The notes beneath the pieces were generated by a model. That model made no database searches and was not told the origin of the DNA. It saw only the letters and a program-made list of their open reading frames with translations. Of a DNA stretch of 64,000 bases, positions 51,003 to 58,105 are shown piece after piece. The stretch is from Erythrobacter sp. (GTDB lineage Bacteria > Pseudomonadota > Alphaproteobacteria > Sphingomonadales > Sphingomonadaceae): positions 496,001 through 560,000 of the forward strand of contig JAACTC010000006.1 in the NCBI GenBank assembly GCA_009993635.1, given 5' to 3'. The stretch's first letter is position 1; each line of letters opens with the position of its first letter. Position numbers and translations under genes: made by a program.

Positions 51003-51473
51003 CTACCAGCGGTAGTGGCTGAACGCGCGGTTCGCATCCGCCATGCGGTGCGTATCTTCGCGCTTCTTCACCGCGTTGCCGCGATTGTTCGCCGCGTCCA
51101 TCAGCTCGCCCGAAAGACGCGCCGCCATGGTGGTTTCCGGACGACCGCGCGCCGCGGTGATCAGCCAGCGGATCGCCAGCGCCTGCGCACGTTCCGGGCG
51201 AACCTCGACCGGGACCTGGTAGGTCGCACCGCCGACGCGGCGGCTGCGCACTTCGACCTGCGGCTTGATGTTGTCGAGCGCGGCGTGGAACACCTCGACC
51301 GGGTTGGCCTTGGCCTTCGCCTCGACCGTGTCGAGCGCGCCGTAGACGATCTTCTCGGCCACGGCCTTGCGGCCATCATACATCAGGTTGTTCATGAACT
51401 TCGACAGCACCTGATCCTTGAACTTGGGATCGGGCAGGATTTCGCGCTTCTCTGGGCGACGACGACGTGACAT
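51003..51473 (-). CDS. rpsG: 30S ribosomal protein S7
   Basis: 156 residues from ATG 51473: [60 protein letters not shown], and the end [19 protein letters not shown]. It nucleates the head of 30S. In E. coli S7 binds the rpsL-rpsG spacer to regulate itself; here that spacer is 216 bases and structured. Confidence 0.97.
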   Translation of the reverse strand: MSRRRRPEKREILPDPKFKDQVLSKFMNNLMYDGRKAVAEKIVYGALDTVEAKAKANPVEVFHAALDNIKPQVEVRSRRVGGATYQVPVEVRPERAQALAIRWLITAARGRPETTMAARLSGELMDAANNRGNAVKKREDTHRMADANRAFSHYRW

Positions 51474-51689
51474 TTTTAACGTACTCCTTCGGAGTTCGAG
51501 GCGGCGGTGCCGGCCCTCTCCGCGTTTTCTTCTTTTTGGCCAACCACCCGAGGCTTGGTCATCGGGTGGTTTGGGCCAAGAGACTAAAACTTGAGAGGGC
51601 TGGTACCGCAAGGTCAGCACGGATGTGCTGACCGCACCCCACAAAAACTCAAACCTGGCCGCCCGCACCCTGCAGGCGACCGGCAAACC
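51474..51689 (-). promoter_or_regulatory. structured spacer between rpsL and rpsG
   Basis: 216 bases holding a perfect 9-bp hairpin GGTCAGCAC/GTGCTGACC (51612-51633, GGAT loop) and a larger stem built from CCAACCACCCGA and TCGGGTGGTTTGG (about 51540-51580). It may be the binding site for autoregulation by S7, by analogy with E. coli. No gene seen. Confidence 0.45.
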
Positions 51690-52061
51690 TTACTTCGGCC
51701 GCTTCGCACCATACTTGGAGCGCGACTGCTTGCGGTCCTTGACGCCCTGCGTGTCGAGCACGCCGCGCAGCACGTGGTAGCGCACGCCGGGAAGGTCGCG
51801 CACACGGCCGCCGCGGATCAGCACGACGCTGTGCTCCTGAAGGTTGTGGCCTTCGCCCGGGATGTAGCTGATGACTTCGCGCTGGTTGGTCAGGCGAACC
51901 TTGGCCACCTTGCGCAGAGCCGAGTTCGGCTTCTTCGGGGTCGTCGTATACACGCGGGTGCAGACGCCGCGCTTCTGCGGGTTCTGCTCCATCGCAGGGA
52001 CCTTCGACTTGGCCTTCTGCGGCGTGCGGCCCTTGCGGACCAGCTGGTTGATCGTCGGCAT
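51690..52061 (-). CDS. rpsL: 30S ribosomal protein S12
   Basis: 123 residues: [40 protein letters not shown] with the Lys that governs streptomycin response, and [20 protein letters not shown] with the methylthiolated Asp region DLPGVRYH. The streptomycin-linked lysines look wild type. It is the first gene of the cluster; an AAGGA lies five bases before the ATG. Confidence 0.98.
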   Translation of the reverse strand: MPTINQLVRKGRTPQKAKSKVPAMEQNPQKRGVCTRVYTTTPKKPNSALRKVAKVRLTNQREVISYIPGEGHNLQEHSVVLIRGGRVRDLPGVRYHVLRGVLDTQGVKDRKQSRSKYGAKRPK

Positions 52062-52496
52062 ATTAGTCCTTCGTTTAAACTAACCGGCCTCGCCAGGTCC
52101 GTTCGTACTGAGCTTGTCGAAGTGCGGACGGGCCTCAGCGCGACCCTCGCGTTCGCCCTTCGACGGGCTCAGGACGAACGGACTTGAGCGGGACCGTCCA
52201 TCTTGCTGGATGGCTTTGCGCTTGCGCTTGAATGGAGTGTGTCGGGGTCGTGCATGCCAGCATGGCGCGTGCGCATGAGCGGCACCGCCTGGCGAAATCT
52301 CGCACGAGCCTGAAACGCTCCACCCGAACGCGCCCGCAAGGGACCACCCGGATTACTCTGACGGCTGCCCGGCCCTGGTGGGGCTCCGAAAAACGAAAAG
52401 GCCATCGCGAGTCGCGACAGCCCCGGGACAAAACCGGCAATGTTCAGCTCTATAAGCCTTGGCGGGAGCTAGCCCTCGCCTCGGTTGGTGGTGCGC
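52062..52496. other. 435-base intergenic region upstream of rpsL
   Basis: Contains, from rpsL outward on the minus strand, a REP-like palindrome (52098-52182), about 260 bases with no recognisable gene, and a 77-base block (52449-52524) that is repeated upstream of the cold-shock-like gene. Short frames on both strands lack coding character. Confidence 0.6.
52098..52182. repeat. REP-like palindromic element of the sphingomonad type
   Basis: Arms 52098-52122 (TCCGTTCGTACTGAGCTTGT plus CGAAG) and 52158-52182 (CTTCGACGGGCTCAGGACGA plus ACGGA) are imperfect inverted copies of 25 bases around a 35-base centre. The pattern TTCG..AGCTTGTCGAAG is the widespread extragenic palindrome of sphingomonads and relatives. 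It lies in the presumed rpsL leader, 37 bases from the start codon. Confidence 0.75.
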
Positions 52497-52524
52497 TTAG
52501 TTGGATTTGGGGGCGGGGTCAAGG
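52449..52524 (-). repeat. copy 1 of a ~77-base duplicated block (candidate promoter region of rpsL)
   Basis: Shares GGCGGGAGCTAGCC and TTGGATTTGGGGGCGGGGTC (and the joining sequence, imperfectly) with 53489-53566. Read on the minus strand both copies end in GC(T/C)TATA(G/C)AG, which could be a -10 region. This copy also covers the last codons of the gene ending at 52497. Confidence 0.6.
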
Positions 52525-52955
52525 CCGTCGGTTGGCGGTGCGGCGCTCAATTGGCGCAAGTGTTCGTCAAGCGCCAGCCCCAGATCCTGGTAACGATACG
52601 GCCCGACGCGATATTCGCGTACGGATCTCGCGGTCACTCCGAAAGGCAGGGCCGCCTCGGGCACATCGGGCGGATCGAGCGCGCCGCCCTCATCCTCCCA
52701 CGCTTTCATCGGCTCCACTACCTCAGCAGCCTCCGAGGGTTCGGAGTAGGAGCCATAGATGATGGTCGCGTGCCCCTGTGGCGGGTGTGGATCGCTGTCG
52801 GCACCTGCGCTCGCTCGCACGTCGCGCAACGCGCGGATGCGCTCGGCATATTCGGCGACCTTGGCGAAATGGTCGTCGCGCGCGACGGTATCGCCGGAAG
52901 CACTGGCCCGCATGACTGCGGCCTGGTGCGCGTGAAGCAATTCGTTCAGTTCCAT
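52497..52955 (-). CDS. hypothetical protein
   Basis: 152 residues. The N-terminal half is helical (MELNELLHAHQAAVMRASAS, YAERIRALRDVRA), the middle has HATIIYGSYSEPSEAAE, and the C-terminal part YRVGPYRYQDLGLALDEHLR ends in a Pro-rich tail (DPAPKSN). No signal peptide or membrane helix. I do not recognise the family. It lies just upstream of the rpsL leader, and its last codons lie within the duplicated block. Confidence 0.6.
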   Translation of the reverse strand: MELNELLHAHQAAVMRASASGDTVARDDHFAKVAEYAERIRALRDVRASAGADSDPHPPQGHATIIYGSYSEPSEAAEVVEPMKAWEDEGGALDPPDVPEAALPFGVTARSVREYRVGPYRYQDLGLALDEHLRQLSAAPPTDGLDPAPKSN

Positions 52956-53039
52956 GGAAAACCCCCTAGGTGCCGCTCAAACCGGTAAGGCAGCGGCCCC
53001 GGGCGCAGCGCATGCGCCGCACCCGGGGCCGCCATCGGA

Positions 53040-53252
53040 TCAGGCCTTCTGGGGCTCCAGGTTGGTGGCCTGGGGCTTGGCGCCGCTGACCTGCTTCGTT
53101 TCGTAACCGAAGCGCTGGCCCTGCTTGGGCTCGGCAGCGTCACCCTTGAGGTCGGCCTTGGAGAAAGCGAGCGCATCGCCGCCCTTTTCGGGAGTGATCA
53201 TGCCACTGCCCTTGCCGGTGTCGTAGCTGTGAATCTTGCCATAATGGGTCAT
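53040..53252 (-). CDS. degenerate cold-shock-domain-like small protein
   Basis: 70 residues from ATG 53252: MTHYGKIHSYDTGKGSGMIT, then PEKGGDALAFSKADL and GQRFGYETKQVSG. This aligns by eye to the cold-shock fold (GKVKWFN..KGFGFITP..GG.DVFVHFSAI). The RNA-binding aromatic residues of RNP1 (KGFGFI becomes KGSGMI) and RNP2 (VFVHF becomes ALAFS) are mostly replaced. It may not bind nucleic acid in the usual way. It has a long upstream gap with a candidate promoter block, recalling the long leaders of cold-shock genes. Confidence 0.7.
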   Translation of the reverse strand: MTHYGKIHSYDTGKGSGMITPEKGGDALAFSKADLKGDAAEPKQGQRFGYETKQVSGAKPQATNLEPQKA

Positions 53253-53602
53253 GATTTTATCTTTCGATTTCGCGCAGGCGTTCATCAGCGACCGCTTGTG
53301 CGCGGGCTAAGAGGCGAAATGGAAAGAAGGAAGGGCAACTGGCCCTCGGGACCGTCGATCGCGACTGGTAGCTGACTAATAAATGGTGCCAATTCGCGCA
53401 GTTACAAGGTGCTAGTAGGGGCTAGAGGCGAAGAAAACGGGTGATCACTTTTCTCGACGGACTTGAGAGATTACTTTCTATGGCCCGCTGTATAGGCACC
53501 GGCGGGAGCTAGCCATCGCCTCCGGTTGGCGGTGGGGGTGGTTGGATTTGGGGGCGGGGTCAAGGGAGAGGCATAAACATCAACTATGAAATTTCGATGA
53601 TC
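53253..53602. other. 350-base intergenic region with duplicated block
   Basis: Lies between the cold-shock-like gene and the TIR gene, both on the minus strand. It holds copy 2 of the duplicated block (53489-53566), placing a possible start site about 230 bases before the cold-shock-like gene. The sequence from about 53400 onward is AT-richer than its surroundings. No gene seen. Confidence 0.6.
53489..53566 (-). repeat. copy 2 of the ~77-base duplicated block (candidate promoter region of the cold-shock-like gene)
   Basis: About 80% identical to 52449-52524 by eye, with two long exact cores. Minus strand order: CTTGACCCCGCCCCCAAATC, then AACCGGAGGCGATGGCTAGC, TCCCGCCGGTGCCTATACAG. It still reads DPAPKSN in the frame matching the end of the 52497 gene, so it may be the remnant of a duplicated gene end or a shared promoter. 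Confidence 0.6.
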
Positions 53603-54088
53603 TCAGCGGACGGACGTTAACCACTTACCAAGCTCGGTCGCAGTGTAAGAGTCGCCATGAATTACCATCCATATCTTACCGGAGTAGCTATCGTGATCGC
53701 CCCAGATGATCCGATCATATAGACCTAGGTACTCCCAATTGGTCCACGCATCCCGGCCCTTCGACTCCACGGCGGGGAATATCGCCACATTGCCTAAACC
53801 CTTATACCCGTCCGCTAACCCCAACTCCCAGGGAACCCACCGGCTGTCTTTACTCTGCTCGGATGCAAGCAAAACAAACTTCTGTGACTCGGAAATCCTA
53901 TTCTTCAGAATTTTCGCAGTACTTTTATCGGTATATGGAGGAAGTGACCCATCTTTTTTATCGACATAAACCGCCGCCCCATGACTCTCCAGCACGCGTA
54001 TAGCGCCGACGACCAACTCTCCGTCGGCGCTCGAATGAGAGAGGAACGTTGACGCCCCAACTGGCCCCGAGGACCGTCGCTCGAACAC
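53603..54088 (-). CDS. TIR-domain protein, orphan
   Basis: 161 residues read from GTG 54088. The TIR fold is seen in ASTFLSHSSADGELVVGAIR (first strand and helix), AAVYVDKKDGS, KFVLLASEQSKDSRWVPWEL (Glu88 in the WEL position is the catalytic residue of NAD-cleaving TIR domains), and GNVAIFPAVES. There is no second domain, so any partner must be separate. The gene is visibly richer in A and T than its neighbours, which suggests transfer. A role in phage defence or NAD cleavage is possible but no defence partner is next to it. The true start might lie elsewhere, as the GTG has only a crowded purine-rich site. Confidence 0.75.
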   Translation of the reverse strand: MFERRSSGPVGASTFLSHSSADGELVVGAIRVLESHGAAVYVDKKDGSLPPYTDKSTAKILKNRISESQKFVLLASEQSKDSRWVPWELGLADGYKGLGNVAIFPAVESKGRDAWTNWEYLGLYDRIIWGDHDSYSGKIWMVIHGDSYTATELGKWLTSVR

Positions 54089-54173
54089 GCCTTCCCCTGC
54101 TCCACGCGATACAGGCTCCGCTTCGGGGCCTGCGGTCTGCCACCGGCGGACGGGTAGCCAGGCAACCTCCGCC

Positions 54174-54821
54174 GTGGCCTATACCGGCGAGCCGCCCGAG
54201 GACGACGATCCGCTCCTCTCCTTCGCGCCCTACCTGCACACACATCCGCGCTCCAACTCGATCACGCCCGAGCGGCAGCGGCGGTTTATTGCGACGCTCG
54301 CCGCGACTGGCATCGTCACGCAGGCGGCGCGCTCTATCGGGAAGAGCATGGAGGCGCTCTACAAGCTGCGCAGCAAGCCGGGGGCGGAGGGGTTTGCCGC
54401 CGCGTGGGATGCGGCGCTGGAGCGCGGGGTGCAGCGGCTGGAGGATTGCGCGCTCGAACGCGCGCTCCACGGCACGCCCACGCCGATCGTCTCGGGCGGC
54501 AAGCTGCTCGGCACATGGAACAAGCCGGACAATGCGCTGCTGCGCTTCCTCCTCCAGCATCGCCTGCCCGCGCGCTATGCCGCGCAGCTGGTGCCCGGCC
54601 ACCCGGTCTACGAGAGCATCAGGGCGCAGGTGCTGACGGCCGAGCGGCGCGAGAATGCGGCGGGCGAGGCGGAGGTGTTCGAACGGCTGGAGGCGAAGCT
54701 GGCGACGATCCGGGCGCGGCTGACACCTCCTCGGGACGGGGACGGGGACGGGGACGCGGATGAGGGACGGGACGATGGTCGGGACGGGGACCGGGACTGT
54801 GCGGCGCCCTCTGGCGGGTAG
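54174..54821 (+). CDS. helix-turn-helix protein with Asp/Gly/Arg repeat tail
   Basis: 215 residues from GTG 54174 (start uncertain). The centre ITPERQRRFIATLAATGIVT then QAARSIGKSMEALYKLRSKP reads as a helix-turn-helix like that of small terminase subunits and related alphaproteobacterial regulators. LLGTWNKPDNALLRFLLQHR and LPARYAAQLVPGHPVY follow. The last ~30 residues are low-complexity, coded by GGGACG-type repeats. No phage genes are nearby. Probably a conserved DNA-binding protein of unknown role. Confidence 0.65.
   Translation: MAYTGEPPEDDDPLLSFAPYLHTHPRSNSITPERQRRFIATLAATGIVTQAARSIGKSMEALYKLRSKPGAEGFAAAWDAALERGVQRLEDCALERALHGTPTPIVSGGKLLGTWNKPDNALLRFLLQHRLPARYAAQLVPGHPVYESIRAQVLTAERRENAAGEAEVFERLEAKLATIRARLTPPRDGDGDGDADEGRDDGRDGDRDCAAPSGG
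54733..54797 (+). repeat. GGGACG-type short tandem repeat
   Basis: Runs of GGGACG and GGGACC/GGGATG-like hexamers, including four in a row near 54733-54758, inside the 3' end of the preceding gene. They encode alternating Gly-Asp and Arg-Asp. The G-tracts could fold as a G-quadruplex and the hexamers could vary in number without shifting the frame. Confidence 0.7.
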
Positions 54822-54842
54822 CCGCGGCGGGTAACGGGGGCG

Positions 54843-55595
54843 CTAGACCGCGCGGCGCAGCGGAGGCGGCGCGGCGGGCGGTTGGTCTGCCGCCGTCTTC
54901 GTCAGCACTTCCGGCGGGGCGGTCTGCAGGGGTTGCGGGACATCGGGCGTGGGCAGCCTGCGCGTCACCACCTGCGCCGAGGTGCCGTCGCTATCGAGCA
55001 GTTTCATCAGCCGCGCGGGCGGCAGCGGCTTTTCGAAGCGAATGCCGGTCATATCGCCATCGGTGCGCACCACGCTGGCATTGGGCAGCGTCTGGCCGCC
55101 GATCTCGACCGTGCACGGCGTACCCGGAGCCACGCCGCCCAGCCCGCATACGCAGATGCCAGAGAGCGAGATGTTCTCCAGCTCCGCCTTGTAGGCCCAG
55201 CCGCCGGCCCATACGCGCACCGGCAACTGCGCGGGCACGCGGGTGGCGCGCGGGCGCGGGACGTCGATCGCGCTGGCGGGGCCGGACAGGTTGGCGACGC
55301 CGATGCGGGTGCCCTGCACCCACGCGACGCGCGCCTCGACCGCATCGATCCCGTCCCACCAGTAGGTGATGATGTCGTCGCGCCGGGGCGAAACCAGCGC
55401 CTCGAACATTGCGCCGCCATCGCTCATGTTGCGCAGGATGGCGGGGTGCGCCTCGTCGCCGATCACCACGCAGCAGGTGCGGAAGGTGGCGATCTGGCGC
55501 TCGTTCTTGCGGCGGTCGGATGCGTAGTCCGCCTCGCCCGGATGCTGCGCGTTCGCCGCGCTTTGCTCGTCTGCGATCATGGTGTGCGTCGACAT
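54843..55595 (-). CDS. PilZ-domain protein (two PilZ-like domains)
   Basis: 250 residues from ATG 55595. First PilZ-like unit: SDRRKNERQ (the RxxxR-type c-di-GMP site) with NMSDGGAMFEA in place of the D/NxSxxG motif. The second has ATRVPAQLPVRVWAGG and ENISLSGICVCG. The C-terminal ~35 residues are Pro/Ala-rich. Motifs suggest c-di-GMP binding by at least the first unit; the two-domain layout is common in sphingomonads. It could respond to the GGDEF-EAL protein at 12-14 kb, but there is no direct link. Confidence 0.8.
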   Translation of the reverse strand: MSTHTMIADEQSAANAQHPGEADYASDRRKNERQIATFRTCCVVIGDEAHPAILRNMSDGGAMFEALVSPRRDDIITYWWDGIDAVEARVAWVQGTRIGVANLSGPASAIDVPRPRATRVPAQLPVRVWAGGWAYKAELENISLSGICVCGLGGVAPGTPCTVEIGGQTLPNASVVRTDGDMTGIRFEKPLPPARLMKLLDSDGTSAQVVTRRLPTPDVPQPLQTAPPEVLTKTAADQPPAAPPPLRRAV

Positions 55596-55753
55596 GGTCC
55601 GGACCGTTGTTTCCCTTGGCAAATCCGGTGCTGGCGCGCACCGGTCCGCAGTTCCGTCATGTCTATGACAGGAGTGTTAACGAGCCGGTAACCGGACGAG
55701 GAGGGAATGTACCCTCCGCAGCATGCCGGAGGGGCTTGGGGAGGCGGCGGCGC

Positions 55754-56566
55754 CTACCGCGTGGTCAGCAGATATTCCACCAGCGCGCGGACCTTCTTCT
55801 GGCGCCATTGCGGCGGCGGGGCGACCAGCCAGTAGGCCCTGCGCCCGTCCTCCACCGCGCCCTCGACCCGCACCGTGCCCGCGTCGATCGCGGTGGCGGC
55901 GAGCGCCAGCGGAACGCGCGCGCTGCCCATCCCTGCGATCACGCAGGCCAGAGCCTGCCCTGCGCTGCCCACCGCGATGCACGGCTCGTCATCGGCGGCG
56001 GAGCCATCGCTGCCATCGCCCGGCCAGCCGATCCGGCGGCCCTTCGCACCGGGCGAATCCTGCGGCACGATGCGCACCCACTTCGGATCGGAAACCTGCT
56101 CTCCCTGCAGATCGTCCGGTCCCTCGGCCAGCCAGATGGCGAGGTCGAGATTGGCTTCGGAGAAATCCGCCCGCTCCCGCTCGCGCAGCTGGAAGCGCAC
56201 GCCCGGCCGCTCTGCCTGGAACGCGGCGAGGCGCGGGGCGAGCCAGTCTTCCAGTATGCCGCGCGGCGCACCGATGGCATAGCGATCGACCGACTGGCCC
56301 GCCTGCATCGCGGCCACGCTCTCCTCGAACCGCAGGAACCCGTCGCGCAGTGCGTCGAGCCCGGCCTCGCCCTCCTCCGTCAGCTCCAGCCCCTTGGCGG
56401 TGCGGCGGAACAATACGGTGCCCAGGTGATCTTCCAGCGCGCGGATCTGCTGGCCGACGGCGGCGGGAGTCACCGCCAGCTCGTCCGCCGCCTTGGTGAA
56501 GGAGAGATGCCGCGCGGCGGCATCGTACACCCGCAGGGCGTTGAGGGGCAGGAGCGTGCGTTTCAT
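55754..56566 (-). CDS. LysR-type regulator, GcvA-like
   Basis: 270 residues from ATG 56566. N-terminal helix-turn-helix LNALRVYDAAARHLSFTKAA, DELAVTPAAVGQQIRALEDH, LGTVLFRRTAKGLELTEEG is the GcvA-type signature. The ligand-binding domain follows (DLAIWLAEGPDD) with a shorter than usual first lobe. Target genes are not evident; its neighbours are a PilZ gene and a DUF2254 gene. Confidence 0.88.
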   Translation of the reverse strand: MKRTLLPLNALRVYDAAARHLSFTKAADELAVTPAAVGQQIRALEDHLGTVLFRRTAKGLELTEEGEAGLDALRDGFLRFEESVAAMQAGQSVDRYAIGAPRGILEDWLAPRLAAFQAERPGVRFQLRERERADFSEANLDLAIWLAEGPDDLQGEQVSDPKWVRIVPQDSPGAKGRRIGWPGDGSDGSAADDEPCIAVGSAGQALACVIAGMGSARVPLALAATAIDAGTVRVEGAVEDGRRAYWLVAPPPQWRQKKVRALVEYLLTTR

Positions 56567-56659
56567 AATCCGCCGTGCGCTAGCCAGCGACGGCGCGTGC
56601 GGCAAGATGCGTTGGGCCAGAGCGACGCGCCCGCTGCCTTTCGCGGGGGGCGTCGTTTT

Positions 56660-57964
56660 CTATCCGGTCGGCCATGTCCGTTCGAATGCGGCGCGTATGT
56701 CCGACGCGTCATGGTCCAGCTGCGCCCGCTGCACGGCGTGATCGCGCAAGGCCCGTGCCTTTGCTTCGAGAAATTTCGAGCAGCCATGCAAGCCCCCGCC
56801 CTCGCTCTTTCCTGCGCCATCGCTCACACCGCGCATGACCCGGCCGTAATTCCCGATCATCCGGATGGCGACGGAGGGATAATCTGCCGCCGCCTGCCGA
56901 AACGCATCGAGCGGATCATCGAAAAGGCCGCGAAAATCCTGCCCGGGAAGTTCGAACCGCGGATGGTTGGCAGAGACGGGGACCCTGTCCGGATCGACCC
57001 AGTTTGCCGAATGGCGCAGCAGGATTTCCGCCATGGCGTCCGCCGCCGCCAGCGCGGTGTAGAAATCGTTGACCGCAGGCGATAGCGCGCGCGCAGCAAT
57101 CTCCACGATCAGGCGGATCTGAAACACCGCCCCCTGGCTGTCGCTCCTGAAAGGGCCGATGGGAACCGCCTTCTTCACGATCTCGGGTGAAGCGAACGCG
57201 CGCTCGAATCGCGCAATCGGCTCCCCCTTCAGGACATGCTGACCCGGCGCCACGCAGATGCGCATCGCCCCCTCGTGGGTGGCAAGCCGACCCGCCAGCA
57301 GATCGAGATCAATGCCCTCGACATAACCATCGAGCGGCGCGCGAATTGTTTGATCGAAGGCCCCGGAGAACGGCGCCCGTCCCTCGATCGGACGAACACC
57401 GTCCCCTGCGTCGCCGGCGAGCGCATCGATCGCCTTGTCGATGAACATCGTTCGCCCCAGATCGTGCAGCGCCACCGCCAGCATCACCACATTTACCGCC
57501 AGCAACAGCAGCGCGATGGAAAAGGTGGCCAGCGGCGTTTCATCGAGCGGAGCCTCGCCGTCGATTGCGACGAGTGTCAGCACCGCGAAGATGAGGCTGA
57601 ACGAAAGGCCCGCGATTGAGACGCGCACGAGTTGCCGCCCCAGCCACCGGTCGATCAGACGCACGCCGAGGTTGCCCGCGGCGATCGTCAGCACGATCAG
57701 CGAGATCGAGAAGTAGAGCGTAATGAACGCGGCATCGATTCCGGCGATCACGCTCGCCGCTTCCTTGGCCGTGTCGGCAGAAGCGACGGGCGCTAGTCCG
57801 CGATCGAGCAGCCATGCGGTCAGCCCCCGCCTGTCGAGGGCGAGCGATACGGCGAAGGCAAGCGGAGCGGCGATGACCGCGCAGGCTGCCAGAAACCAGT
57901 AATTCGCCACCAGGCGGTGCGCGATCCAGCTCCAGAGGCCGGTCGTAGGATGGTTTAGACGCAC
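56660..57964 (-). CDS. DUF2254 membrane protein
   Basis: 434 residues from GTG 57964. Four membrane helices in the first ~190 residues (WFLAACAVIAAPLAFAVSLA, FITLYFSISLIVLTIAAGNL, VSIAGLSFSLIFAVLTLVAI, FSIALLLLAVNVVMLAVALH). A large soluble part follows with RAPLDGYVEGIDLDLLAG, the SPAVNDFYTALAAADAM segment typical of DUF2254, and a C-terminal region. The family is widespread and of unknown function. It is divergent from the rhodopsin gene, with 141 bases between them that must hold both promoters. Confidence 0.82.
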   Translation of the reverse strand: MRLNHPTTGLWSWIAHRLVANYWFLAACAVIAAPLAFAVSLALDRRGLTAWLLDRGLAPVASADTAKEAASVIAGIDAAFITLYFSISLIVLTIAAGNLGVRLIDRWLGRQLVRVSIAGLSFSLIFAVLTLVAIDGEAPLDETPLATFSIALLLLAVNVVMLAVALHDLGRTMFIDKAIDALAGDAGDGVRPIEGRAPFSGAFDQTIRAPLDGYVEGIDLDLLAGRLATHEGAMRICVAPGQHVLKGEPIARFERAFASPEIVKKAVPIGPFRSDSQGAVFQIRLIVEIAARALSPAVNDFYTALAAADAMAEILLRHSANWVDPDRVPVSANHPRFELPGQDFRGLFDDPLDAFRQAAADYPSVAIRMIGNYGRVMRGVSDGAGKSEGGGLHGCSKFLEAKARALRDHAVQRAQLDHDASDIRAAFERTWPTG

Positions 57965-58105
57965 TGCCCTGCCCCAAAGTCCATATGTGAAGTCAGGAAC
58001 TTAACCCCGCACTGCCAATTTGGTTGCGGCGTACCCTGTGCCGGGGCGGCTTGGTGGGAAAGGCACGCGGTCCGTGATTGTCATCCTTTCGAAAAGGTTT
58101 GAGTC

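Noticed and set aside
54733..54797. CRISPR array
   Set aside because: Short hexamer repeats without spacers, inside a coding frame.
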